From: Rhynchopus euleeides
Lineage: Eukaryota > Euglenozoa > Diplonemea > Diplonemida > Diplonemidae
NCBI GenBank assembly: GCA_963210315.1
Contig: OY723245.1
Coordinates: 2,529,580-2,593,579, forward strand
Length of the DNA stretch: 64,000 nucleotides
Reading direction: 5' to 3'
This document shows, piece by piece, positions 29,498 through 42,082 of the stretch; positions within the stretch are counted from its first letter, which is position 1, and each line of letters opens with the position of its first letter. A model generated the notes under the pieces. That model saw nothing but the letters and a program-made list of their open reading frames with translations. It made no database searches and was not told the DNA's origin. Made by a program: the position numbers and the translations under genes.

Positions 29498-31014
29498 ATG
29501 GTCAGGGCCAGCGATGAGACCGTTGTGGCCGTCCCCGAGGCGAGTGCGCCGCCGGTTCTCTGCATGGCCTGCGACAGCAACATCGCCACGTCGATGTGTC
29601 GGGGCTCCTGTGCAACAGTGACCAATGCTTCGACACGGTCCATGCATTTCCGCCGATGGCAATGGCACACAGAAACAAGGTGCATCATATCTCCGAAGAA
29701 CACAAGCTGGAGATGTGCAATGCACACGGGCAGCCTGCGTATCTGGTGTGCAGGGAGGCCGGGTGTGCTTCCGCACTGCTGTGTATCAGGTGCATCACGT
29801 CGAACACGCATAAGGGCCACCACTACGAAGACGTCACGGACATGTTCGAGCCAACAAAGGCCATGCTGCAGGAGAGGTTCAATCCCGTGAAGGACCAGTT
29901 GGATGCCGCGCTCTCCCGGAAGCAGCAGAACTGCACGGGGCTTGAGCAGGTTGCAGCTTGCTCGCAGCAGTGGCAGGACAGACTGTGCCTGGTCTTCTCT
30001 GTCGCAAAGCTGGTCGGTCGCGAGGAGCTGGAGCGGGATGGTTTCGCTGAACAGGAGAACACCTGTCGCACGATGTTGGGCGCACTCGAGTCGTCTGTCC
30101 GCCACACCTACACCAGTGGCGTGGCAGCCCTGAGGAAGGCGGAAGATGTGTGCCGGCAGGAGATCACCTTGGAACACGACCTGCATCACGAACACCACCT
30201 GCAGATGCACCGCGGGGGACTGGAGAACCTGGCGCTGCAGAGCTACATCGATGGCCGGAATGAACTGGCGGGACGGTTCCAGGCAGCGCTCGGACTGGCG
30301 GAGGACATGCCCCGGACTCTGCTGCGGCGCAGCCAGGATCTGCAGGACTGGCCGACGGAGGGAACAGTGCCTGAATGCACTGTGGATGCTGCGACGATGC
30401 ATCTGGAGCAGGTGGTGAGCGCCGACAGCAAGTTCACTGCACCGCTTGGGAAAGGATCTTGCGCACTCTCCTGCTCTGTGCCGGGGTGTGGGGAAGCGTT
30501 GTCCTTTTATGCAGCCCTGCGTTGTGTGTCCTGCGACACACTGATGTGCGAGGCATGCCAGGCAACGTGCCACGGCTGCGGAGGTTCGCTTTGCCGTGGG
30601 TGCATATCCGAGTGCTCGGGTTGTCCTGCCAAGGTCTGCGTCGCGTGCTTCCGTGAATGCGAGGGGTGCCTGGCCATCCTCTGTTTGGCCGACTGCACGA
30701 AATCGTGCAATGACTGTACAGCTGTTCACTGCCAGGCGTGCAACACATGTTCCCTCTGCAATGGGGTTCGGTGCACCTACTGCCACCCCACTTGCTGTCA
30801 TGACGAGGCCCCTCCGATCCCCCCTCCTGCAACCTGCCAAGTGTGTAATGTGTCGCGTGGTGATACCGTCGTCTGCTCAATGTGCAAGATGAAGACATGC
30901 AACACGTGCCTCGCCATGCCGACGGGTCGGTGCAAGAAGAATCACTGTTGTGACTGCCAACCTGAGTGCAGGATGTGCACAGGACGGGCCAGGCCCAGGG
31001 GGCGCAGGGGTTAG
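29498..31014 (+). CDS. B-box zinc-finger protein with CxxC tandem repeats (frameshifted)
   Basis: Translation should begin at the ATG at 29498 (MVRASDETVV), after an acceptor-like AG at 29465 or 29476. That frame covers the first half of B-box 1 (VLCMACDSNIATSMC). The rest (LLCNSDQCFDTVH, then HRNKVHH) is in another frame, so one base appears missing near 29600-29605. The remaining ~470 residues are open to the TAG at 31012. B-box 2 follows (EMCNAHGQPAYLVC, SALLCIRCITSNTHKGHH), then a long helical/coiled-coil region (~nt 29840-30430) as in TRIM-like proteins. The C-terminal third is a striking array of about five 14-16-residue units of form CxxCxxxxCxxCxxx (CHGCGGSLCRGC, CSGCPAKVCVAC, CNDCTAVHCQAC, CSLCNGVRCTYC), then more paired cysteines. 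There is no RING. It may be a scaffold or E3-like adaptor. The frameshift may be an assembly error or a real lesion. Confidence 0.8.
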
Positions 31015-31019
31015 AACAC

Positions 31020-31160
31020 CACTGTGCCTGTACACGAATCTTGACTCGCACCACTTTCATCAGACTGGAGAGTGCTGCACACAATGCCGGCCTCCAACAA
31101 GACATTTTCGGCAGATTGGCATGTTTTGCTGTCACTTCACGATCCAGTGGGGGCACATAG
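31020..31160. repeat. Fragment of a dispersed repeat family
   Basis: This stretch is homologous to 56640-56782: both carry CACTTCATCAGAC(T/C)GG(A/G)GAGTG, TTTCGGCAG, GTTTTGCTGTCACTT and ACGATCCAG(T/C)GGG. It lies just after the B-box stop codon, so it may be part of that gene's 3' UTR. Confidence 0.65.
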
Positions 31161-31978
31161 CTTTTGAACTTGTCAGGTCTTGACCCGCGACCATTTTTCC
31201 TGGTATCCCATTCGCCCTAACACTCGTGTGGAGTCCCAGCTGTCTTGTTTCTTGTCCTAATATGTTCCATTCCTGTGTCGCTGGATTTGGCGGTCCAAAT
31301 GCTACCCCGCCCGCAAATCCACCCTCCCCGCAAACCCCCCCTTCGTCTGGTCTGGATGTCGCGGGCCCGCTTCGAGTGGGGCCTTCTCTCCGAGGTGCAG
31401 TTTGGCACACAGGGCACAGAGCGCCGCTGCAAACCAGATGCAACCAGGAGACCAACATCTTGTTCGTGCTCCGCCTTTCCCTTTTGGTTCGGCCTTTTAT
31501 TTGGTTGCGTTCAACGAAAAACCAACGTTCTTCCCCGACAGCCCGGATCGGCACCTTTCGGCTGAGAACCGCGCTACTCTAACAATTGCGTGGATCTTGT
31601 GGAAGGTGTTTCATTTTGCTGTTGCATACCTTGCCTCGGGTGCGGCTCTGAAGTGACAACCACCCGCTTCTTGTCTTCTCCACAATAATGCTTGCCGCGA
31701 CCTTGCCCCGTGATACTGGCACACACTCATGGACGGCACCTGACACTGGACCCTCGCCGCATGTTGTGTGCCGCGCTGCGAAGGCCCACGTTTGGTCGGA
31801 AAGCGACCCTCGCCACACTAAACAGAGAGAACGTTCCGCGCAAGTTGCAACCACACCCCGATCTCCCCTTGCTCATCTTGTGCCACCGCGTTCATTTTGC
31901 TGTTGGGCCCGTCCAGGGTTTGGCATGACTGATTCCGTGACGTTCACACACACACACACACGCAGGGCAGGAGCTGTG

Positions 31979-34900
31979 ATGGACACGATGGACAGGGACA
32001 CCCCCGACCCAGAGGAGGCAACAGCTTCGGCGGAAGCCTCGCCCCTCCCTCATGCGCTGGATGCCGCTGACATCGATGCTGTTTCCCTCCAGGACATACA
32101 CCAAGTGGAGAGCCTCCCAGGCAGCCCCGACTGGGGCCGGAGCATCCCCAGCACCACAGCCAGTCCGTCGGCAGGCCACCAAGGCGACACGATGCCGTCG
32201 CTCTTGCGGCAGCCTCATTCGATCTTAAGGAGTTCCACATCAACACCACCGTCTGACTCCCTTATTGCCTCTCGGCGGAAGAGCCTGCGGCTGTCGCTGT
32301 GCAACCCCAGTGTGCGGGTCTGTGCAAACAGTCCGCCAGTGTCTGAGGCTCATCTCCTGCGCACACGGAAAGAAGCTCGCAGAGCCTCAGTGCCCGCACC
32401 GCTACTGGGCCCGAAGTCCTCATCGCGCTTTGGGGCCAGAGATGACGCAACGCCACCAAGTTCCCGGGATAGCGATGCAACTGTCTCGCCCTTGTTGGAC
32501 AATGATACAGACATGGCTCTGAGTGCCGCGCTTTCGGCATTTGTGATCCCGGTTGAATCAACCGATTCGTCAGAAAACAGTTCCGGATCGAGCACCCCAG
32601 CCACTTCGACTACGGACGAAGACCTCTTTGGAAGCTCGGGCGTGCTTCAGCTCGACACAGCAAAGTCGAACCCTGTGGCGTTTGATACGGGTGTGTGGTC
32701 CAGCCACGAGGAGGAGCGCTTCCTGCAGCAGTGGTGCGAGCGCGTCCCCCTCCCCCGCACCTCTCTCGAGAACCTCCATGGGAAGGGCCTCGGGAGGCAC
32801 GGCTCACGGAAGGTGCCCCTGTCTGAACGCGGCCTCGACTGGGTTGTCGTGTCGCTGTTGGTGCTGTCGTGTGCGACGTACATCTTCTTGGTTGTCTTTG
32901 GCGAGTCGCTCCGCCACGAGTGTCTCACTCCATGTGGCCAGTGCGGCAATGCAGGATTTCTCTCTTCGATTGATGTCGACGACCGCACAGCGATGTCGGT
33001 CATGTCAATGTACTCGCAGTACAATGCGGATGTGGGTGGCAGCAACTGGTCTGCCCCAGAGCTGTGTGGCTACGATTGGGAGTACGCTGCAGCAGAGCGC
33101 CGCCGCAAGGGTGTGTCCGACGAAGTCGAAGCTTCGTTGATCGCCTCCGGGGTCCTGGACAAAAGCAGCGAGGAGCAAGTGTCATCTGGGGAGTACAGGC
33201 GATTGCTCCACGAAGCGACGATCAATAAACTCAGACAGGGCGAAAGGGGTGCAGATCTCGTCAACACCCTGCACTCCTACACAAGCCACCTGGACGTATC
33301 ACTGGGGGCCTGGAACTACGACGTTGTGTTCGGGGTCCTCTTCCGCCTTACCTCCAACTCCAGCGACACTGCGGACGGGGTCGCATCACAGCTGAAGTGC
33401 CTGGAGGACATCAAGGTTTCGGCAGAGGTGACCTATCCGAACGGGAAGACATACATCTTCACCAACCGCAGCGTTGACTGTCATGCCGCATCCGACTACT
33501 GTGCAGTGTCGCTCTTCGGGGATGGGATCGGCTCTTCCAACGAAGGGGTGTGGAACTTCTCAGCAACTGTGAGTCGGTGTGACGGCCTACACACGAACTT
33601 GTTTGTTTATAAAGGCCGGAAGATGTTCTACATCTCGGAGTGTGTGATACGACACTTCCTGCTTGTCGTGAGCGTGATGCTGTTCGTTGCCCTGATAAAG
33701 CGGAGACACGACAAGTCCAAGGCACATCAGCCGAGTCTTGGAGTGCGGCGTCTTCTCTACGGCGTGTACCCCATGCTCTTTCTTGCGCTGAACCCCGTGT
33801 TCCTGTTGGCAGTATATCTCCACGGGGAATCGCTGGACAGCCGTCCCGAAGACACAGTGGACCCCAACATCTATGGCGACGTCAGGAAACAGTTCTTCTT
33901 CCTCATGGCAGACCTCCCACCCCGCCTCCTCATCGGGTGTATCGGGATATTCCTGATGTCGCTCGTGACGCACGACACGATGGATCTGAAGCATGTGCCG
34001 TCGCTGCTCGCCGTCTCCATCGACAGGTTCATCCCTTTTGGTGTTCCAAAAAGCGTCGTATCCCTCTCTGTCAAAATCAAGAAGGATTCGTTCCCACTGG
34101 CGAAACTAGAATCGATAAAATCTGTGTACGACACGATTGCCACTGAATTTCTGTCGCGACTCGCCTCACAACCAAATCGCGGCAACATCGCCCATCGTGC
34201 CACAGTTCCACAGGAGTTCTTGGCTGACATGATCCATCGTCACGCCTTCGTGCGATCTGTCCTGAAGGCAGACTTGTTTGACAGAGATGAATGGCAGCAC
34301 CACGTGGACTCGATGCCAGTGGAGGCGGGGGAGGACGGGTTCCCGACCGGGGTGACACGCAACAGCTTTGTGGAAGGGTGGTTTGCGCTGCTCAACACAC
34401 GCAGCGAACATGTCAGCCCCTCCTCCGAGTGGATCCGGCCCAAGAGCAAAGCCTTCTCCACCTTCCACTTCGACCTCAGCGAATACCTTCTTGATACCAA
34501 CAGCCACCAGTGCTCGGTGACGGTGAAGATTAAACTGCGCTACATGACGACGGAGAAGGAGCGTAGCGTGCGCATCACCAACGACATGCTGCGCTCCTGC
34601 CTGGCCCGCGAGGTCCTGTTGCCCCTGCCTATTTTTGTGCCCTCAGCCACCTTCTGTGATCTGGAGTCGGTTCTCGTCGCCGCAGCTCTTGTCATTGTTG
34701 TTGAAACCGGCAGGCCGGAGGTGCGCATCAGGGTATCGGGTTGGCTCCCTGTGACACTGCCTGGCGAGCTGGGGTCCATCAAAGCGCCTCGACAGATTGC
34801 GATGCTGCTGGTGGGTCTTGCCGTCATAGGAACGTCAACGGCCTTGAGCTGTTTGCTGGCGACCAACGTGTACAGAACACGGCAGACGGGGGAAGCCGCC

Positions 34901-37900
34901 GTTCTGGGGGCATCCCGGCTGATCTTTCTTCATGCAAACTCCTACCCGGCGGAAGTGGCAGAAACGGTCGCCCATGCCGTGTTCGTTGCCATCGGCATTG
35001 TCTTGGTAGTGGAGGCACTGGGGCACATCCGTGCGATCCCTCACCGTCATGCGCGCTGCATGCACCTCTTGGTGCATATGATCGTGTACACTGCGCTGTT
35101 CTGGGGTGTCTCCACCATCATCTCCAACATCGTCAAGCCTGTCCGGCTCGTCAGTCTGATTCGACCCTGGAGGGATGGTGACCTGCTGGTGCTGCCTTTG
35201 GCAGGGTATATCTTCGCCATTACACTCAGCCTCTTCCCGCCGCCAGTCTTCTCAGTCGGCCTGAACGACGTGACAAAGAAGAACCTAGCGACGTTCCTTC
35301 GTGAGACGGGCGGCATGCGACTCCGTGCCTTTCGTTCGATGACAGAGAAGCTGTACATCGATCAGTGGCTGACTTTCGGGAAACGGCGCCATGCAGTAGA
35401 GGGTCTCAGTGACGGCAAGCTTGGGGGTTTGGGGACAGTCGAGCGCAACCGGCATGATAGCAGGCCATTGACAATGCCAGTTGTGGGGGCCAACAACAAA
35501 ATACAAGATTCACGTGCATTGAATGCGCAGGTCATGCGTTTGGGAAGTCGTCGTCGTCTGACCATCTCGCACCCGGCTGGTGTGCCCGCTTTCCCCAAAG
35601 ACAACGTCGAACCCACCGCGGACAACTCTGATCCCGATCAGTACTTCTCTCCTGTGACACCTGCGCTGTGCTACAATCTTCCACTCAGCGATAAGATGAC
35701 GGCAAACAACTGCAGTGGAGGCGACTGGAAGATGACGCGCAAACAGCGGCGGCGCAAGAAGAGCCGTGCTCTTGACACACTCGATGGCTTGCCTGGCCGC
35801 AGCACTGCCACAATCCTCATGGAAGAGGACGATATCGACTCTGTACGGGCTGTCGACAACTCTGAGGCGCGTACGAGTCTTGGAGGCGACGTTCTTGAAG
35901 GTCCAACATGTTTCCTGCAGGTCGGAGGGAACGAAGGCGATTCCAGCACTGCTACACCGTCGTCCTTAAGTGCCACCGCAACCGCCGAACTGACTCCTTC
36001 CGATGTAACCCCGCAACTGCCCTACGGGGATGATGTCTCGGACACTGCGACAAACATAGAACTGAACGATACCTTCGCATCGATGCAGTCGCCTGTCGGT
36101 GCTGTTGAAAGGGAAGTCGAGCCCGAGCCTGAACCTGAACCCAGCCCGAGAGATCAGGACACCGCCAGGGTCAACGACGTTGACGAGCTCAGCCAGGCAT
36201 TCTGTCTTGAGACCGCCGTTCACTGCTGCCATGCCTCGACCCTGTGCTACGAGCCAGTGCTCAGACCGACTGCGTTGCAGCGGGAGGAAAGCTTCTTTGC
36301 TGGGCAGTACGACGAAATCGACGTCCGAGTTGACCAAAATGAACCACGCTGGAAACATCTGGATATCAACACTCCTGTGTCGATCTATGTTGACGGGAGG
36401 GCATGGCACAGCGTGACACACTACGTGACAACCATGTCTGCGTTGGCGAAGAGCAGCGACGTGGCGCAGCAAGTGTCCGAGGCGACGACCCCCTGGCAGG
36501 CCCTTAATCTCGCGCAAGCGCACGGCGTTGGCGAAGCATCTCCCGCTGATGCCCGCAAACTCAACAAACTCCTGTACGCTAAAATGAAGTACGCCAACCT
36601 GTGCAAGTTCCAGCAGAACCCTGAGTGCCGACTTGCTCTCATGGAAACAGAAGCAAAACACATCTATTACACCAGTGACGACCCATACTGGGGCTGCTCT
36701 TCATCCGACCTTTCCGGGAAAAATGTACTGGGTGAGATCTTGATGGATGTACGCCGCCTTGTGAACGACCCCCTCCCGCTGCCTGGTATGATGAAACATA
36801 TTCGGACGAAGTTCCCCCGCTACTTGCAGAAGAAGCGGATTATTGTGGACGTGCACAACCATGACGACTTGATGCTTGCTCTGATGTGGCTGGTCGAGTC
36901 GAAGCCGGAAGCACGCCAAGTGTTGATGGACACACACCCGAAGACGCTGGTTGATCTCACCGACCCTGATCCTCTGTGGGGTGTTGGCAAGGACGTGTCA
37001 GGCGCCTGTCTCTTCAGCATCCTGCTCATGAAAGTGCGGGAGCGCTTCCACTCGCTCGGGCTGGATCAGCATGACAAAAGCAAGATCAAGCGTTCGTTTG
37101 ACTGGATCTTTCGTACATTTCGTGTCGATGCCGTGATCGCTTCATCTGACAAGATCCCGGAACTGAATCCGGCACCCCCCGGGCGGGAGAACGAGCCTGT
37201 GAATGAGACAGACTTGCATGAGAAGGAGCCGGGAGAATCACGGTGCCTCATCCTGTCGACTCACCCCCACATCACGCCACCATATGTGATCGTTGCCTTT
37301 CGGGGCACCGTCACATTCCAGCAAGGTGAAACAGACATGCGCAATGCTGCTACCGACTTCAGTGTGTCCAAACGCGAGGTTCAAGTTGCTGACAAGCCTG
37401 TTGGTGTGCACAAGGGATTCCAGGACCTCTACGACAAGATCAAAGACCGGGTGAAAGAAGCACTTTGCAAACGACTGGAGTTATGTGACGTGAGAGACGA
37501 CACAACCTTGTGCTTCACGGGCCACTCCTTAGGAGGTGCTCTCGCGACCTTGGCCGCCCTGGACTTCTCGCACATGTTCCTCCAGCGCAGCATCACCATG
37601 TACAATTTCGGTTCCCCCCGGGTGGGGGATGCGGCGTTTGCAAATGTGTTCGATGAACAAGTTCCCGACGCCTTCAGAGTTGTGTGCAAGGGAGACCCTG
37701 TGACGATGTTGCCACCACCGCAGGCCTGCTACAGGCACGTTGGGCACTCCGTGCTCATCAACTCTGTCGGCGAGTACCTTGTCAACGCAACCTTTGCGGA
37801 ACGGCGCCTCCTCCCATATTTCGTGCCCTGGCACGGCTTCCGTGGTTACGACAGCCACCGGACCGGCACGTGCCACATCGGCGAACCGGGGTACCTCTCC

Positions 37901-39981
37901 GGCATCACAGGGATATCCACGAAGCATAACCTGCGGTCGAGGGCGGAGCTGGCGCATCGTATGTCTCTGGGAGCCACATACAGCCGCGAGTGGGCACGTC
38001 TGTGGGAGTCATGTTCGTACGGCAAGCCCGAAGACTACGACAAAGAGTTCCTGATGGAGGCACTGCAGTACTGTGGCGAGCCCCCCGAAATTCCGAAGAG
38101 TGTCCCTCTGAAGATGTTCTACTCACCAATGAAAAAGGATCACCTCATTTCGTCCACGAATGCCAGCCAGCACTGGGCAGCCTCAAATGGCTACGAATAC
38201 GTGTCGACTCTGGGCGAGGTGTTCACCTTCCCTCGGGGTGACGGTCGGTCGTGGTTCGAAGGTGAGCTGGCCCCGCTGTACCTCTACTACAACCCTGTCC
38301 GCAAAGACCACATGACTTGCGCGCACCCCGACGCCCGCCTCTTTGCAAAGAAGCACGGGTATATCGAGAAGGGCATTGAGGGGTTTGTCTTTCCGGTGGA
38401 ACACAGACCGAGTGCCTCACATCTGCAGACGACTGGGCTCCAACACACGTGGTCCCCGAGCTGCCTTGACCATTCCATTAGGTGCTTCACGGAGAGCGAC
38501 GGGGCCACACAGCCAAGCAAAGCTGAGAGAGTGGACTACGTTCCGGATGGCATCGACTGCTACATTGCAAGCGTTGCCGGCACATCGGTTGTCACGCACT
38601 TTTGGGACATGTCCGGGACGGTCCCTCTCGGACTGTACGCAGGGTTGATTTCTGTCGCAGTAGGTGAACCGGGTCAAGCCCCCATGGTCGCATGCCTGAC
38701 TTGCTGCATCATCGTTGTGTTGGGGTTCTTGCTCTCTAGGTGCGCTGTGATCCGCCACAACTCACCACGGCTCATCGACTTCTCTGGCACTGTGACGTAC
38801 GGTGCCGTGTGGATTGCGGTATGTCTCTTGGTCACCTTCTTTGTCACATGTCGGTCCCACACAGTACTCAGAGGACGTCCGCGATGAGAAGGAGGATTTG
38901 TGGTCGGTGACGCTCCTGCTCCTGGCACACACGGCGGCGGTTGCTTCGACAATCTTCCTGAAGCAGCCTTTCACTGCCGACATCTGGGCAGGCGATGGCA
39001 CTATCCCTCCCGGCACCGCCCGCCAGAGCGGTTTTCTCTTTTTAGTCAAGGTCTACAGTTGGATGTGGCTGGGTCTGTTTGCCCTTGTCACAGCGGCTGT
39101 CTCTGTCCCATCGTGGGCCAATATGCCTGCCCAGCAGCCTCACCACGAGCAGCACCTCGCCTTGGGGGCCATTGGACTGCTCCTTCTGCTCACGCTCTAC
39201 CAGCACGCCCTTGTGTCTGCCATCCTGCGGGTGGTCTTCTCTGCCACCCTGTTGACACGCCAAGGACTACTTTCCGACGTGCCCTGGATGTTGAAAGAGT
39301 TCTGTGAACTCTTCCCAGAGCCCTCATCCATGATCACGGGCTCATTCACAATCCGCGAAGTGAGGTATGCTACATTGCAGTGCACACACGGCACATCATA
39401 CCCGTCCGCACAGCCTGACAGAAGAGCACGAAGAAATCATGTTGGCAGCGAATCCGGGCCTTGGGTGTCCACACAACGATGGCAAGTACATCAAAGAAGT
39501 GGCTGACTTGTTCAGTCACCCGGCCTCGAGGACATCTGTGGTCACGAGCACGTCGGAGGGCGCAGACGGCACATGGGGGACGGAGGTACAGTTTACACTT
39601 GTAGTACCGTCGCATTGTATCCCGGGGACTGTGCTTCGTGACGTGGGAGCCGTCTTGGCAAAGTGCCAGGACAAGGCAGCGCTGCACTTCCCGCACACGA
39701 TGCGCCTGGTCCGCATCATCGAAGGGTGGGAGGTCGAGCAGGACACGACCTTTGTTGAGCACTCTCTTTGCCTGTACGACGCTGGGCTGAGGAAAGGAGG
39801 GTCGGGTCCACCTCTGTCCCAGCCAGGCACTTCCCTCTCTTTTGCCCGTGCAATGTCGTCCTGTTTGCGTCGCGTGATGGATCTCAAGTTTGTGACAGCA
39901 ACGACACCCCTTCTGGATGTGACTTCCTCCCCGACGCCACCAACGGCTATGCGTGAAGGCACCTCAATGCCGCCGACCTAA
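31979..39981 (+). CDS. Giant multi-pass membrane protein with class 3 lipase domain
   Basis: Exons 31979-38818, 38865-39364 and 39414-39981 (introns 46 and 49 nt) splice in frame to about 2635 residues. The ATG (MDTMDRDTPD) lies 13 nt after CACGCAG; upstream open codons from 31688 are probably untranslated. Residues 1-285 are Ser/Pro-rich. TM segments lie near 287-309, 550-575, 591-614, 638-662, 940-961, 994-1015, 1028-1051 and 1067-1094, with a Cys-containing loop at ~315-545. A lipase_3 alpha/beta-hydrolase domain spans ~1755-1950: VIVAFRGT, then CFTGHSLGGALATLAA with nucleophile Ser1850, NFGSPRVGD, and RVVCKGDPVTMLPP with the likely catalytic Asp. Two beta-repeats follow (LKMFYSPMKKDHLI, LYLYYNPVRKDHMT), resembling DUF5648 modules (PLYRLYNPNTGDHFYT-type), then more TM segments. 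It probably cleaves acyl lipids at a membrane. The 3' end is uncertain: the last ~60 residues look unnatural, and a plausible stretch in another frame continues at ~39970-40101. Confidence 0.85.
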
Positions 39982-41027
39982 TCGAACTGCGCTCACCCCA
40001 CCTGGTGCTGTTCAAGTGGCTTGCGGAGAACTGGAATCTTCGCACTGTCCTATTACATGATCAAACGGACCCACTTTGGACACGCCACCGATGACCTCCT
40101 GCACGTGGTCTGCACGTTTCCACGTGTCGGGCCTCACATGCTGGAAGTGGAAACGACACGAACGGCCACACCCACACGACAGCGCCCATCACCTCCGCTT
40201 CCGTCACGAAGGGCGGTGACCTGTGCCCACTCAGAGTCTTTTGAAAAAGAAAAGGCTGTTGTTTGTGCGCCAAATCCGGCATTCATACTCCTGACCACCT
40301 GAAGATTCAGATTCCTGAAGACCTGAACCTGTGGCATTCACATTCTTGAAAACCTGGACTTGTTGTGTTTTCTTCGGCTGTTTAGGCTCAGGTCGGGGCG
40401 TGGACGTGCTCTCGCAGCTTGGCGCAGATTGGCGAGAGTGAGGAAAGTTGGTTCGGCCAATAGTGTGCGCATGTGTATTTGAGGCCGCACAGGTAGCTCA
40501 ACGTTGTACACAATTGTTGGGCCCAATCCTCTTGCTTGCTTGCATCAGCAGCCGCCAGTCAAGCAGAGCCCTCTTGGCTGGCTCACTCATCCCTCGTCCA
40601 CTGAAACGACCACCTGAACGTTCGAAGCAAGTGCTGTCTCCCCCAGCCCCACTTACCCTTTGGCAAAGTTGTCGCGCGACCCTCGGCCCTTCCCCCCTTG
40701 GCGCTGCTTTGTCCCTTTTGTGCCGCAATGCTGCAGCATCGAACTGGAGGATTTCCCACACGGCGTGACGCCAGGTGCGACACGTCCCCGTACCCCCTGC
40801 TTTAAAGAAGCGACAGCTGCGGTAGATGCACTTGTGTGCCTCTCTGCCTGCTCGCCACAAGGATGTTGTTGTGCTGCTCTGCACATCTTGTTGCCGCTTT
40901 GCAACCCGACCTCCCCTCCCTTCTTCCCCACAAAGGCGTGAAGAACCTGCTTTACCTTGGCGACCTGTTTGGTCTTCACTGCAGACGAGACTTTTGATTG
41001 GGAAACAGCAGCGTCCCGTCGCCAGAA
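39982..41027. other. Intergenic; possible missed 3' exon and degenerate 32-bp repeats
   Basis: About 39970-40101 reads openly in one frame (LNAADLIELRSPHLVLF, KWLAENWNLRTVLLHD) and may be an alternative last exon of the lipase gene. At 40271-40360, GGCATTCATACTCCTGA, GATTCAGATTCCTGAAGACC and TGGCATTCACATTCTTGAAA are degenerate units of the 32-bp satellite found at 62-64 kb. Nothing else recognisable. Confidence 0.5.
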
Positions 41028-42071
41028 ATGTGCGCAAATGCGTCGCCAGAAATGCCGCGGGAAGAGCCGCCGTTTGCTCGGTTGGCGACCGTGCTCACGG
41101 TTCCGCTGGGCTGCGCCTGCCTCGCGCTCGGGATCCTCCTGTGGATCTACTCAGCTGGGTCGGTGCCCAGGGACGTGATGGGCGGCTGCATCGCTGGGGT
41201 GAACGGCACCGTGACGACAGGTTGGCCCTCCCTCGCCTTCGAGGCCCTCGAGTCTGAGGCGCAGCTGCCGCCAGGCACACGCTACTGCTGCTTGATCAAG
41301 AGTGGGCAGCACAAGCAGCGCCGCACGACGGGCGACAACAAACCCATGGACATCTACCGGCCGCAATTACACGATGCCTCGAGTGTGGCGTACACACACA
41401 CGGACATCGATACGGCGTGGATGTTGTTGGCTGGCATCACAGTCGTGGTGCAGCTGGGCGTGCCGTCCACCAAGATTGCGCTCATTGGCATCCTGAGTCC
41501 GCTGGTGGGGATGGGCACGCACCCTGTTCTCTGCTCAAGGGTTCGCGACTTCACAGCAGACGGGCTGCGCTTCGCACAGCAGATCGGCGACGTCTGCGCT
41601 GGGAAGGCAGACCCGTGGCACAATGCCGACCCCAAGGTGGTGTGCGCAGTCCTCATGTGCGTCCTGTGGGCTGTCTGCGTCGCAGTGCGCGTGGTGCTGT
41701 TGTATCGGAACGTCTTCTACGTGTGGGGCTTCTCCACCCGCGACGACGCAGCGGACCAGCCTGCGGATCCAGGCACGGGGGAGGTGCCCGGCAGCGGGGA
41801 CTACCACCCACAACCCGCTGCACGACGCGGGGCTGTGCACAGCTACCCCCACAACCCGCTACACGACGCGCAGTGGCACCAGCAGCAGCCGCGCTCGGGA
41901 CCGCAGAGCTTCAACTGGCATAGCAGCCAGCAGCAGCAGCACAGCTACGGTGCGCCCCACGGGGGAAATGATCACGGAGGCTGGCAAGGGAGCGGCGGCT
42001 GGGACGGGGGTGCGAGGGGCTGGCATGGGGGAGGAGGAGGAGCAGGGGGCACAGCAGCCGGTGGTTGGTAA
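41028..42071 (+). CDS. Four-TM membrane protein with Gly/His/Gln-rich tail
   Basis: Family not recognised. 347 residues. The ATG (MCANASPEMPREEPP) follows GAAACAGCAG ending at 41012; non-ATG codons upstream are open but not needed. TM1 is ~19-43 (LATVLTVPLGCACLALGILL). An extracytoplasmic-looking loop with a glycosylation site (NGTV) and a CC pair (RYCCLI) follows. TM2 is ~129-145, TM3 ~150-165, and TM4 ~204-226 (VVCAVLMCVLWAVCVAV). The four-TM plan with a large first loop is tetraspan-like, but no tetraspanin CCG is present. The cytoplasmic tail (~235-347) is low-complexity (HNPLHDAQWHQQQPRSG, then GGW/GGG runs). The tail-coding DNA (41739-42082) is duplicated at 46102-46436. Copies of the last coding segment of the 48.5-kb gene follow right after the stop. 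Confidence 0.75.
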   Translation: MCANASPEMPREEPPFARLATVLTVPLGCACLALGILLWIYSAGSVPRDVMGGCIAGVNGTVTTGWPSLAFEALESEAQLPPGTRYCCLIKSGQHKQRRTTGDNKPMDIYRPQLHDASSVAYTHTDIDTAWMLLAGITVVVQLGVPSTKIALIGILSPLVGMGTHPVLCSRVRDFTADGLRFAQQIGDVCAGKADPWHNADPKVVCAVLMCVLWAVCVAVRVVLLYRNVFYVWGFSTRDDAADQPADPGTGEVPGSGDYHPQPAARRGAVHSYPHNPLHDAQWHQQQPRSGPQSFNWHSSQQQQHSYGAPHGGNDHGGWQGSGGWDGGARGWHGGGGGAGGTAAGGW

Positions 42072-42082
42072 AGCAGCATCGA

